Shown here: positions 1-9,420 of the stretch, piece by piece
How positions within the stretch are numbered: the stretch's first letter is position 1
Layout of the letters: each line of letters begins with the position of its first letter
Source of the DNA: Saccoglossus kowalevskii
Lineage: Eukaryota > Hemichordata > Enteropneusta > Harrimaniidae
DNA length: 20,319 bases
Direction of reading: 5' to 3'
NCBI RefSeq assembly: GCF_000003605.2
Contig: NW_003107107.1
Coordinates: 43,208-63,526, forward strand
Made by a program: the position numbers and the translations under genes
Notes under the pieces: model-generated
The model's input: the letters and a program-made list of their open reading frames with translations, nothing else
Database searches by the model: none
Told to the model about the DNA's origin: nothing

Positions 1-1167
1 GTCCAATTATCAATTTTTATTTAATGGTGAATGTAGTTGATGCCATGACCAATATTTATCAATTAAGTTTCAGTGGGGGGTAGGGGGGTTTGGAAAAAAT
101 GAAGGAATTAAGTTTTTTATCCGACATCGATCTTTTGACGTCGTCCCTAACAGACTTATTTTTAAATTTACACATCAAAAAATTATAAATCCACTATCTC
201 TCCTTTCTAACCTCTAAATTGGCAAATCAAATCAGGTTTTTGACAGTAGTTTTAAATCCACACATCAAATATTTGACATATTATACAAAAAACTAGTATG
301 CATTCTGAAATATGCAAAAAGGAACCATACTGGACTCTCTACATCTTCCATGGATGTTTTGTGTTCTTGGCATAGTGTTGCGTAACTACCATTGTACCAT
401 GCTTTCTTGAACAGGGAATGAATGTTTTTTTTTAAAGGGTGGTGGTAGTCACACAGTTCAATGCACTCTTCTAATAGAAATTACAAGTATGAGATTTGAC
501 CTGGGTGCGACTTGCATTAATTACCGCTGTTGTCTCTTTCAATACCTTCCAATCACCTAAAAAAAATACCTATTTAAAGCTTGGGAACATCTCAGTTTGA
601 ACTCTTTGTTTTTAAGAGACCCATGTATCTCACACGTGCATGACGCAGTGACTATCGCCCTTTAAATGGTTGATGCTGAAATGGTTCATAAGATAACATC
701 CATATCACCATAGAATACTTTAAACTGATTTAATTTCATGAAAGACCAATTTTAGCAAGTCAGAAAAAATTGGTCACTCTACTAAATGAGCTAAGCAGGT
801 GATTTGTGATGTCCCACAGTAGCATGTAGTTTCCTAGAATGGATGAATCATGTGTGATACAACAGGTCATTGGCCATTGTCCATCTATACAAAAAGACAT
901 TTAAAACAAGTAAAATGTGATAATTCATGCAATGGGGCTGCAGAAAACCGTTATAAAAATCATCAAACTTGAGGTGTAACTTTGTTATCATATTCCTCCT
1001 AAGTTATAATTAATAGCCAGTTAAGGAGCCTTCTAGATGCTTTGCACCTCTAACTTTTCCCCATTAATTTCTGTTAATGTAACAGTTGGGTTATAATAGC
1101 TATGTAATATAGGCTTTATACTAAGATTATTGCTGGTACATTTGTTTTTCTTTTTATATTATTCTAG
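1..1167 (+). other. Intron upstream of the terminal exon at 1168
   Basis: This AT-rich stretch has no open frame that looks coding on either strand. It ends in a pyrimidine-rich tract and an AG acceptor (ttctag at 1162-1167), so it is read as the last intron of a plus-strand gene whose other exons lie left of the window. Poly-T and poly-A runs are present, but I see no recognisable mobile element. An unrecognised small exon cannot be excluded. Confidence 0.5.
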
Positions 1168-1397
1168 GACAGGAAGCAGCCGATGAGTCTCGCCACTGGA
1201 CAAGACATGGCTACTCAACATGTACATCAAAAGATGTGAAAACTTTCAATAAATGGTGGGAAAAAACATGTGAAGATTCCTGTGGTTTAGAAGACAACTG
1301 TGGGCGATATTCATTTTATTTGGGTCAACATTTGTGGAAAAATTGCACTTGGAATAAAATTGAAAACAAACCTGACTATGATCTGTATCTTCCATGA
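1168..1397 (+). CDS. Terminal exon of a gene encoding a PAN/Apple-like cysteine-rich C-terminus (partial)
   Basis: An open frame begins just after a good 3' splice site (T-rich tract, ttctag). Its first two bases complete a split codon, and it then reads 75 codons from CAG at 1170 to the TGA at 1395-1397. The tail has five cysteines with spacing C-x15-C-x3-C-x5-C-x14-C, and the segment around the fourth is NCGRYSFY. Known: the C-x3-C-x5-C core followed by an aromatic strand and one more Cys is typical of PAN/Apple-type domains, extracellular modules that bind protein or carbohydrate. There is one N-glycosylation sequon (NCT), and the protein ends DYDLYLP. The exon is too short to be missed by chance disruption, and its codon content differs clearly from the AT-rich flanks. 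The rest of the gene lies outside the window, so its full function is unknown. It is convergent with the minus-strand gene ending at 5007. Confidence 0.6.
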
Positions 1398-2060
1398 TAC
1401 ACTAAGATGTGAAAACAATAGATATTTACAGTGTTATAGCTTCCTGCATTGACTACATTGTATTTACATTAGTGTCCATTGGTGGGAAAAATGCTGAATG
1501 CTGACTCCACTGATATTAATATGATGAATTCAATGTAAAATTTCAGACTTTGATGTCAAAAGTGACTGTCATCTGCTAATAACTGGTATTGACAGTTATC
1601 AATACAGCTTACCTCGCCTAAACTTTTTCCTTAGTGAATAATATATATATAACCCTATGGATTGGTTAGTATACATGTACAAATATAATATATTACTAAT
1701 ATCTCATGTAGATGTCATAGACAGTTTCTTCCTGACAAGAATTTTCAGTTAAGTTATATAATTGATATGTTACTTTGAATGTACATACTGTACTCGTCCA
1801 ACACCTTGGTACTCAGCTCAAAAAATCATGTGTGGGCGCTTGGCCGAGCATGACCCCAAAAATAGAAGCATCCCAAAAGTGTGAGTTGAACGCTTAGTCA
1901 AGCATGGCCACTAAGTTGGAGGAGTATGATATATCTTTTGTAACATCTCATTATTTATACATTTGTACATTGCCCTACATACTGGTATGCTAGTTCTGTG
2001 CCCTTATGTTTATCTACTCTTTTTTTTTTTATTACATTATGTAAATAAATAAATAGACAA
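1398..2060 (+). other. Probable 3' UTR with overlapping AATAAA signals
   Basis: No coding potential is seen after the stop at 1397. The first good polyadenylation hexamers on this strand are two overlapping AATAAA copies at 2044-2053 (gtaaataaataaatag). Two related short segments occur at about 1836-1855 and 1888-1912 (cgcttggccgagcatg / cgcttagtcaagcatg), an imperfect direct duplication of unknown meaning. UTR length is inferred only from the hexamer position. Confidence 0.35.
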
Positions 2061-3329
2061 GGACATTTTGGGAATATATTTATGGGAAAAAAATTTACCA
2101 ATATACATCTGTATATAATTAGTTATTCAAGTAGTAATGTTGAATTTTTATCATTTTTCTATTATCATTGTATTCTTTTTATATTAATGACGAAGAATAT
2201 ATAAATTCATGAAACAAAAGTTTCAATGTACAATAGATTCAACAGTTTATGATGTTTCTCATCTGCTGGACAGATATATATGTAGCAATACATGATTTTT
2301 TTATGAATTAAAGTAAGTCTTTTTCACATTGGTTGAATCTTTGTCAGGATTGTTAGGATAATAAACCACAATACCGGTATTCATGACGTTTCTGATCATC
2401 TCTTTTATCAGTTATCACAAGTTTTATGTCAGAATTTCTGAAAAATTTATTTGCATGAAGAAAAAACACAATATTAAAATAAAATAAATGTGCACGTTTA
2501 TTGTTTGGGACACCAAATCTGTGGCTTTTTTCAAGACTTAAAATATGCACAGTTTCAGTGGATCCTGAATTTTTTTAGCGTGAATCATATACACAATTCA
2601 ACAATATTTTCGGGCAGGAGTTGGTTTGTTACCTACAAAAGGTCTGTTATCAGGTGTGTGGTATAGTCATGTGCATGCATCTTGACAATCAAATAAGGCG
2701 CCCTCTAGTGTCAATAGCCATTTATATATTTGTTTCCAATTATTTTGTACTTTAGGGTGTCTACCAGTATATTGAGGGAGAGCTACATTCATTCATCCAT
2801 GTTTTTCTGTGTGTAACATCACGGTTCATATAGTCATGGTATTTGAATGGTTTTCTGGAAAATGAACAATAAACATAAAAAAACCATTACTGTCGCAGAG
2901 TGGTCTTATTGAAATAACACTTGAAATGGATTGTTTTGACGACAAGTGTAAAAAGCCATCTATCTCATTATTGGCTGCTACAATTATCACAGTGACAGAA
3001 AAACACACACACGAAAATGACAAAAGTTGGGATGGAATTGTCCTGGAAAAATAATTTAAAAAATGTCCTTGAGTTTTAATTAATTCCAGGTGTATGAGCC
3101 CTGTATGATTCTCGTGTCGTATTGCGTTATGTTTTTCCCTCAATACAATACTATCATCATTGTTACTTGCTTGCTAAGTTTGCCAAAATTGACTGGAATG
3201 TACATTATGTGTGGCATTTACTTTATAAACCTTATACCAGCTAGAATGTCACGGTTGGCTATTTAGCAAAGTTCAACCCAAAGTTATATCTAGGGTGGGT
3301 GATATGTAGGTCGAAATAATTTTTAGATT
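2061..3329. other. Intergenic, AT-rich, no gene recognised
   Basis: Short open frames on the minus strand (2353-2550 and 2826-3143) have no recognisable domain, splice context or protein-like composition. The notable items are a palindromic ataccggtat (about 2371-2381) and a GC-rich GGCGCCCTCTAGTGTCA at 2697-2713, discussed separately. Confidence 0.4.
2697..2713 (-). promoter_or_regulatory. CTCF-like motif or solo end of an inverted-repeat element
   Basis: On the minus strand this reads TGACACTAGAGGGCGCC, which fits the vertebrate/bilaterian CTCF core (CACTAGAGGGCGC). The same core with the same upstream ATAAGG occurs at 10917-10929, where it forms one terminus of an inverted-repeat element. 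Common descent from a mobile element is therefore as likely as a functional insulator site. Confidence 0.25.
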
Positions 3330-4260
3330 TTCAAAGCAACTTTGCACGTAATTATATCAATTTTGCACGCAACTTTGCAGGATTCTGCATAATTTTAACA
3401 ATTTTACATGCTACTTTGCAGACTTCCATTTTAACTTTACCGATTTTGAATGCAACTTTGCAGACTTGCCACCCAGCATAACAGACATTCCAAATATCTT
3501 TAATTACTTTGCATATAACATTGCAGAATTTCTTTGTGACTTAACAAACTTTGTACATAACTTTGCTGACTTGCCACGTAACTTCACCAACTTTGCCTGC
3601 AATTTTCAGTTGCAGACTTCCATTGTGAATATATCTTTGCATACATCTCTATGTAATTTTCCCAATCTTGCACGCAGCTTTACAAACTCTCTACGTAACT
3701 TTGCAGACTTAACAAATAACTTTACCAACTTTGTACACAACATTGCAGACTTACAACATAAATTTATCAACTTTGCAGACTTTCCTTGGAACTTTACAGA
3801 CAACTTGTCAAGCTTTCCCCGCAACCTTAGCAACTTACACGCAACTTTGCAGGATTAATTTCACTATTTCACCTAATTCTCCATGTAACTTTACCAACTT
3901 TGCAATTCGCAGACTTGACACTTCGCAACACCTATTTTTCGCATATTAACGTTTTACCAACTAAAGCCACAACCTTTCTGGCTTTTAACCTAAATTTACC
4001 AACTTTGCACGCAATTTTGCAGGCTTTCCACGCAACTTTACCAACTGACGCGCAACTTTGAAGAAGTTTTTTTACAGAACTTTACCAACTTTGCATGCAA
4101 ATTTGCTGACTTTCCATGTTGCTTACCAACACTTTGCGTGCTTTCAACTTCAGATACATTCCACGTAGTTCGCCAGTCTTTACACTGACATTTACCAACA
4201 TTTACATGCAACTTTACTAATGACTTTCAACGTAGCATTCTTTGCATCTAGCTATTTTTT
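3330..4260. repeat. Degenerate tandem array of alternating 21-bp units (42-bp higher-order)
   Basis: Two related 21-bp units alternate: type A approximates aactttgcagactttccac plus 2 nt, and type B approximates aactttaccaactttgcac plus 2 nt. Units are heavily diverged and interrupted. The cleanest stretch is about 3520-3850, and an isolated related piece occurs at about 4440-4490. Because 21 is a multiple of three, long frames stay open through the array: plus strand 3466-3858 encodes an N-F-T-N-F / N-F-A-D-L seven-residue pattern, and minus strand 3606-3833 encodes a K-L rich heptad pattern. I treat both frames as repeat by-products, since there is no start context, splice site or flanking gene structure. 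Confidence 0.75.
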
Positions 4261-4757
4261 TATCCCCAGAAAAATAGCATAGAATATCGGTTAATTTGCA
4301 CAGCAGTAGGATACACATGTATGTTAATCACCACTGTTGTATTCATTGTTATACTAAATTGATTCTATTTTAAATCCAAAATTAAACAGTTGGGAACCCC
4401 TACTCTATAATGCTGTGGGGAGAACTCTGCATGATATCAACTTTGAACCCACATTTACAGACTTTCCAAATAAGTTCACCAACTATAAAAGAGTTAACTA
4501 GTTATCCTAACTAACTTCTATCCATCACTTCATGTCTTTTTTTTCGAAATTTAATGTTTAATGTTTCATGAAATAACACCAAATACAATATTTTCTGAAG
4601 GCTCTTCGCAGTTATGAACTTACTAATGAAACCTCAATCTTCGACACCATGTGTTGGAATGTTTATAATACGGCTTGAAACTAAATAAAGAGACTTTAGT
4701 TTCAAGTGTCATTTCAATATGGCTACCCGTATAGTAAATAATGGTAGATAAATCTCA
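4261..4757. other. Intergenic AT-rich segment between repeat array and gene 3' end
   Basis: No coding frame is recognised. The segment contains a remnant of the 21-bp repeat (about 4440-4490) and an AATAAA at about 4684 on the plus strand with no associated gene. Confidence 0.4.
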
Positions 4758-4763
4758 TTTATT
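4758..4763 (-). terminator. Candidate polyadenylation signal of the FkbM/NodB-like gene
   Basis: TTTATT on the plus strand is AATAAA on the minus strand, about 245 nt beyond the stop codon at 5007-5009. It is the first good hexamer seen downstream. The cleavage site is not determined. Confidence 0.4.
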
Positions 4764-5006
4764 TAATTATCATTATTATGTCGTGTTGGAGTAAATTGTA
4801 CCATATCTCGTGATACTATATCAGCATTATTTTGCCATGTTTTTTAGCGATGGGAATATCACAGAAACGGGGAAAATATTAAACTGCAGCGGTGCGTTCT
4901 GGGCGCGCCCATGCAGAGTAAATGGACACAGGGACTAGTAATCTAGCCACTGGGTTTACATTGTACTTGAGTTGCATACAATGTACAAGTGACTGTATAC
5001 ATACGT

Positions 5007-5227
5007 TCAGTCGTAACACTGCTTGAGATCGACTAAATTAAAACCTGAATTTTCAAATAAGTAGTCAAAAAGGAAGACTGAAATCATGTAGCTATCAAAT
5101 ACATCTGTATCCAGGCTAATTATTCCACCTTGGTCACGCGATAAACGTTCATGTATTATTCTCAAAGCCTTGGGTACTCTCTCAACGTCACGAAAGTTAT
5201 AGTACGACTCTTCGCTCAGCATTGGTT
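5007..5227 (-). CDS. Coding exon 6: C-terminus of the NodB-like domain
   Basis: The acceptor is gttgttttgcag. It encodes residues 452-524 and ends QCYD and TGA (5009-5007). The segment GGIISLDTDVFDSYMIS (485-501) and GFNLVDLKQC match the last strand/helix pattern of NodB domains, where the usual LLHD is replaced by SLDTD. Confidence 0.8.
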
Positions 5228-8200
5228 CTGCAAAACAACAACAGTATTTAGGGGGTCGGCTATCTGAAATCACAGGGGATGGCTAGAAGATTTGTAGAAA
5301 AAATGCAAGCTGGACACCGATAGAAAAGGTTGCATGCAAAGTTACGTTATACAGGTAATATAACCAATGTCGGCTCATTCAAGACAAAAAGAAAACTCTA
5401 CAAATCATACAACTAATGCAAAATGCATATAATTCCAAATAAATCTGTGACGTGGACAAATCCATTCCAAATGGTTTCAATTGTATTTTTTTACTATAAA
5501 CACTACATTACAACATTTCATACCTGTTCTTGGAGGGAATTGGACGTTCGGCTGGACGAGCCATATCCCGTATTTCTTGGCAATTGTCACTGTGTGGTTT
5601 GTTAACGCAGGGGGAAACAGATAAATAGGTTCGATGCCGATTCTCTTGAGTCTTAAAACAGCACTAACGACGGACATTCGGCTGTAGTAGTAGTTTAAAT
5701 TTCTCCACACTGTGTCAAGGTGAGGTCCATGTCCCCTGATTCCAATATTACAGTAATTCGACCAATCTTTGACTTGTTCTGGAAATTGTTCGACAAAATC
5801 GCCATAAACGAATAACGTGCAAGGAATGTTCTTTGTATGTGCCTTCAAAGCTGCTACGACTCTGCGTGCCATTTTTTGCCCCATCCCAATAGAAATCACT
5901 ATGGCAACCTGGTTTCTATCGTGACCAGTTTGACCACACTTGCTGATTATGGGACCTCCTGCCATCGGTGCTATCTTTGGGTCCAACACCTGTAAGATAT
6001 TGAATGTGAAACACGAGATAATATAATAACAGTTTTTGTGTTTGATTTCATGTTGTATGCACTGAATCGCGAAATCATGAAGAACATTGTGTGTAAGATA
6101 ATACGTCGAGCTATTCTGGTACAAACATACCCATTCAAAATGACAAAGTACTCTCAGCGCAAGAAACATATTCCTTTCATCTTTATAAATTTCAATCGCA
6201 GTTGAACCTAACCAGCCAATCAACAAACACAGTGCACAACGACGTCATTTGAAAACGTTACAACGTTACTCAAAGTTTAAAAATATTCAATATAAACCTT
6301 ATTGTTTCAATTTGAAATTTATAAATATTTATAAAGATGAAGCGAATGTCTTTGTTGCGCCGAGAGTAATTCTCTGTAATTTAGTAAAATTGTAAAGGGT
6401 AATAGACTCATCTACGTCAATAATGCGCGCGCATGCTCACTTCTTCAAATAAAGTTTCTGCTGATTGGTTGATGTTGAACTAACTCATTACTATTAGTTA
6501 GAACTGGCGATGGTGTAACAATCTTGTCTGGATTCGTCAACAAATGTTTGATTTATAAAAAAAAAAAAACATTTAAAAAATATTTATAACGTACGGTCGG
6601 CGGGTTTCTGCCGTTAACTGTATGTTTTAAAAAGTAAAAAATGTATTGTATTATAGTATCGCTTAAGTACAGAAGGATGCTGTTTGTTGAGCTTCCACGA
6701 CGTACTACCACTGTCCCACTGTTAGAAATCTGGTGAATTTGTCCAAGATAATAAAACGGTGAAATAATTTCTAGCGAAACTAAGATTTTTGGTAGTGAGA
6801 ATAATCGTCACGTTGGAAACGAATTAAACATAGATGTGCTCAACAATGGCTCCGAAGCTTAACGGGGTAAATTACTCTAACAAATGAAATGTGTCTCACC
6901 TTTGGCGGATGCAGAAACTCAAAGTCGTGATATGTCTTTCTTTCGCCAATCCATCTCAACATATGATAACCTTTCGCTTTAAGATCGGCTTTGATTTGTA
7001 ATCTTTCTCTGTCGCTGTTCCCTGTTGGTTGGTCATTGTGATATTCACCATATAGTCTGTTGGAATATATTATAAAAAATGCATTCGCCTAGCCTGACAA
7101 GGTCGCGTGAATTGCGCCCTCCGCGGTGTTCCAAACCCAACACAACAGTGGGGGAGGGGGGGGGGGTCTGATGCCGTTCAACCGGCAAGGGCGCCACTCT
7201 CGCCTGCATGTCAGGCGAGGATTCGCCTTATCTTTTAAGATTGTTTCAGATAGTGTAATCACATGGATGATTACACCCATTACAAAATGCGTTAATGGTT
7301 TCAGTCACAGTCAGCGGGAGGGGTGTCTTGCTGCCCATTTCTTTCTACACTCACACACGCCAGCTGATTGTTGTTCCAGTAAAGATGTTCTGTTGACACA
7401 GGGACACATATATGAAACCGTCGCTAACATATTTTCAACATTAATAATGTCCACACACGATACCATGAACATCATTACTGTCAACATGAACATTAAGCTA
7501 AAAAACTGATTTTTTTTTTCTTACTTTCTTCCATGACAAGTAGACTGGCATTGTCAACGTACCAAACCAATGAACGCAGAGTTACTTTTTATGTATTTAT
7601 GCGCACTTACTTGTCAACTAAATGTATCGTCCCGTCTGTCAACATTTTTCGTAGAATTTGATACTCTGCGCCCTCAACGTCCAATTTCAAGATAACGTAG
7701 TCTTCTTGATTAAAGTGCTCTTGTAACCATAGCGACAGGTCTATGGCCGGTATCTTTTCACGATACGACAGCATTCTCTCACCGCCATCTTGTCGAGTAC
7801 TTTCGTTTTTAGAAACAAATAACGAACCTCCTCCCCACTGTTTATCTTCTCCGTTCACATATTTCCCAGGGTACCATGCGGCCTCTGCATAGGCCGTCAG
7901 TTCGCCTAAACATAGAGTGTAGTTTCACTTACATGTTAGCACCAGGATCGAGGCAACTGAAAAGGGCATATATATGTGAGATGGGACAGGGTCTAGTATT
8001 AGACAAGATTGTTAAACATGTCAATACGTTGAATGCTAATTGGGAAATATGATTCAAGTTGATTGTTACCTCTAGCATCATGAACACGGTTGGATTCCAT
8101 GACCCTGACTTTATTAAACACACTGTTGTGCATGTATTAAATTGAGTTGAATATATTATCTCTGTCATTTATTCATTTAATTAGTCTGATGTACTCATAT

Positions 8201-8535
8201 TTTGTGTGATTCTAGAGTTGAACCAAACATAGTTTATTATAACCACTGCGGCATAATGAGTGTTAAAGGGCGGTAGTCGTCGCGCACATACGCGAGATAC
8301 TAGTATATGGTTCTCATATAAACAAATATTTGACTTTAGGCAGATTCATAGAAGAGATTTTTATAATGCATAATTTGACTTCAGACCGTCGGGCGGATAC
8401 AGTAATAATACGTCAAGAAAGTTCAAACATAACATTGTCAACAAGGGCGATGACGTCACCCCTAGCCACGTGACAATTACTTTATCTCGTCCATGCGGCA
8501 ATGATTGAGATAATAAGAATGAACAAAATATAATG

Positions 8536-8625
<90 letters not shown>

Positions 8626-9373
8626 GATTAACTGAAAACTGCCCGAAAACTGACATAATGACTCGGATTCCTGGTGAGTGTTTTCCCGCGCTAGTTTAGC
8701 ATATAGCGAAAAGTTTGAATTTTTCTCATATACTAGTAGTTTCATAATATATAATACACTACACTCTTACCTGTCACATTGGACACTGCCACTGGGCAGT
8801 ACAATGTATGGTTAGTATAGCCCGCAAAGTACGGACACAGTCTGGCATCCAATTCGAATGAATATATGTAAAAATCTTCTGCATCCGGGTATGTCTCACG
8901 AAAGAGAACAACAGATGAAGCCACATTACCGCCACAGTCGATAAAAAACTTCCGACTTGCTGGTCCTCCTGGTTGTCTTCCTGTACAAAGAATAATATAT
9001 TATTTGCACACATTCGAGACGAGACTACAATACATAACGAGCCCATTTTTTTAGGATTTAGAAACATAATGCAGCACATTCACTTTGTTCTTTGTTACAA
9101 TGTTATCGAACTCTAGTTATAATGCAATCTAAATATGTTTTACGTACCACCAGCTCCTTGGTGCTCCAACTGATCCGCATTACTGTCACGATTTACTAAA
9201 ATGTCGACTTTATTCATTTTACAATCATATGAACACAATTGACTTGATTGGACGTCGATATCCTGAATAACTTTCGGGCTGGTGTTGATTCTTTCCATCA
9301 TTTTGCCTAGTAAATATCCAACCATCACCGATGTCATAACAAGTGTGACATTCTTTCTGCTCCGTGCTATCAT
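5007..9373 (-). CDS. Type II membrane protein: FkbM-family methyltransferase domain plus degenerate NodB-like domain (six coding exons)
   Basis: Coding exons, in transcript order, are 9373-9148, 8980-8771, 7905-7611, 7056-6900, 5989-5524 and 5227-5007. All introns are GT-AG, phases 1, 1, 2, 0, 1, and total coding length is 1575 nt (524 residues plus stop). Residues 4-24 are a basic RSRK followed by a hydrophobic stretch without an obvious cleavage site, read as a signal anchor with a lumenal body; sequons at N30, N132, N143, N179 and N427 agree. FkbM methyltransferase, about 85-290: SAM-binding motif FFIDCGGNVASS (87-98), acidic motif IYSFELDAR (114-122), IPAIDLSLWL (197-206) and the hallmark KLDVEGAEYQILRKML (219-234). 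NodB-like, about 320-524: it follows the family order, but the DD, HxxxH and arginine motifs are altered. Inferred role: methylation of a glycan or other lumenal substrate, with the NodB part perhaps binding carbohydrate. The substrate is unknown. Exon joining is by phase and splice sites only; transcript data could change the ends. Confidence 0.8.
5524..5989 (-). CDS. Coding exon 5: NodB-like domain, main part, with degenerate catalytic motifs
   Basis: The acceptor is atatcttacag and the donor is gtatga. It encodes residues 297-451. The order of elements matches a polysaccharide deacetylase barrel: first strand VAIVISIGMG (324-333, in place of the usual TFDDG), helix and strand IPCTLFVYGDFVEQFPE (351-367), IGIRGHGPHLD (378-388, near the HxxxH motif), a helix, IYLFPPALTN (418-427, in place of RPPYG), and YGIWLVQPNV. 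The open frame runs past the acceptor into the intron, but the phase requires the splice site used here. Confidence 0.8.
6900..7056 (-). CDS. Coding exon 4: end of FkbM domain and linker
   Basis: The acceptor is atattccaacag and the donor is gtgaga. It encodes residues 244-296. It continues the fold with KLYGEYHND and closes with DFEFLHPPK, a plausible end of the methyltransferase domain. The phase 0 intron after it falls exactly between the two domains, as expected for a fusion made by exon joining. Confidence 0.8.
7091..7217. repeat. Imperfect inverted repeat with G-run in intron 3 (MITE-like)
   Basis: The left arm at 7091-7121 and right arm at 7188-7217 are imperfect reverse complements (shared GGGCGC and GTCAGGC blocks). 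The interior holds a G-run (GGGGGAGGGGG and more, 7150-7166). Next to the right arm is a perfect 8-bp hairpin, CTCGCCTG (7199-7206) with CAGGCGAG (7212-7219). Target-site duplications are not obvious. The long plus-strand open frame at 7126-7509 lies antisense to this intron and looks accidental. Confidence 0.4.
7611..7905 (-). CDS. Coding exon 3: FkbM methyltransferase core (LDVEGAE motif)
   Basis: The acceptor is actctatgtttag and the donor is gtaagtgc. It encodes residues 146-243 plus two bases. It contains IPAIDLSLWL and KLDVEGAEYQILRKML, which together are the most diagnostic pattern of the FkbM family. A Gly-rich insert (WGGGSLFVSKNES, about 169-181) resembles the variable loop seen in animal members. 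Confidence 0.9.
8449..8474. promoter_or_regulatory. CRE plus E-box pair in intron 2
   Basis: A full palindromic CRE, TGACGTCA, lies at 8451-8458 and an E-box, CACGTG, at 8467-8472 in the context GCCACGTGAC. Their starts are 16 bp apart. Known: these bind CREB/ATF and USF/MITF-type factors. Their location in an intron makes an internal promoter or enhancer possible, but only motif matching supports this. Confidence 0.3.
8536..8622. repeat. (AAAT)n microsatellite, about 21 units, in intron 2
   Basis: This is a nearly perfect AAAT tetranucleotide run of about 87 bp. The minus-strand open frame it creates (F-I-Y-L repeats) is an artefact. It is followed within about 150 bp by exon 2. Confidence 0.95.
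8771..8980 (-). CDS. Coding exon 2: FkbM methyltransferase N-terminal half (SAM motif I)
   Basis: The acceptor is ctttgtacag just above 8980 and the donor is gtaaga below 8771. It encodes residues 76-145 plus one base. It carries FFIDCGGNVASS, the glycine-containing SAM motif, followed by the conserved Phe-Arg-Glu segment and the acidic FELDAR. Sequons at N132 and N143 flank the exon end. Confidence 0.85.
9148..9373 (-). CDS. Coding exon 1: cytoplasmic tail, signal anchor and stem
   Basis: The start is ATG at 9373-9371 in a good context (gtaaaATGA). It encodes residues 1-75 plus the first base of codon 76. The anchor is residues 8-23, preceded by RSRK. The rest is a polar stem ending EHQGAGG. 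The donor is gtacgt at 9147-9142. Putative 5' UTR sequence continues to 9420, where ctctttttag looks like an acceptor, so an upstream non-coding exon probably exists; I cannot place it. Confidence 0.75.
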
Positions 9374-9398
9374 TTTACCATAGAAACCTGTACTACAT
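9370..9398 (-). promoter_or_regulatory. Upstream start-stop element and overlapping mini-uORF before the FkbM/NodB start codon
   Basis: Reading the minus strand toward the main ATG: ATGTAG at 9398-9393 is a start codon immediately followed by a stop. Then ATG-GTA-AAA-TGA at 9381-9370 is a three-residue uORF whose TGA overlaps the main ATG (9373-9371) as ATGA. Both lie within the putative 47-nt leader portion after the acceptor at 9421. Such elements are known to lower initiation or allow reinitiation; the effect here is inference. Confidence 0.4.
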
Positions 9399-9420
9399 CT
9401 GAACTGTTAATAATCTGTAT

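Noticed and set aside
4388-4440. gttgggaacccctac resembling an hAT transposon terminal repeat
   Set aside because: Only a short match, no partner inverted repeat and no 8-bp target duplication found.
5990-6226. Upstream extension of the exon 5 open frame
   Set aside because: It lies beyond a good acceptor (cttacag at 5996-5990); the phase of exon 4 requires that splice, and the extension has intron-like composition.
7126-7509. 127-codon plus-strand frame
   Set aside because: Non-ATG start, poly-Gly from a G-run, antisense to an intron of a well-supported gene, no domain.
8482-8745. Minus-strand open frame with long F-I-Y-L repeats
   Set aside because: It is simply the translation of the (AAAT)n microsatellite inside intron 2.
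8742-9079. Two alternative minus-strand frames overlapping exon 2
   Set aside because: One reads into the flanking introns at both ends and the other is in the wrong frame; only the 8771-8980 portion in the methyltransferase frame is supported.
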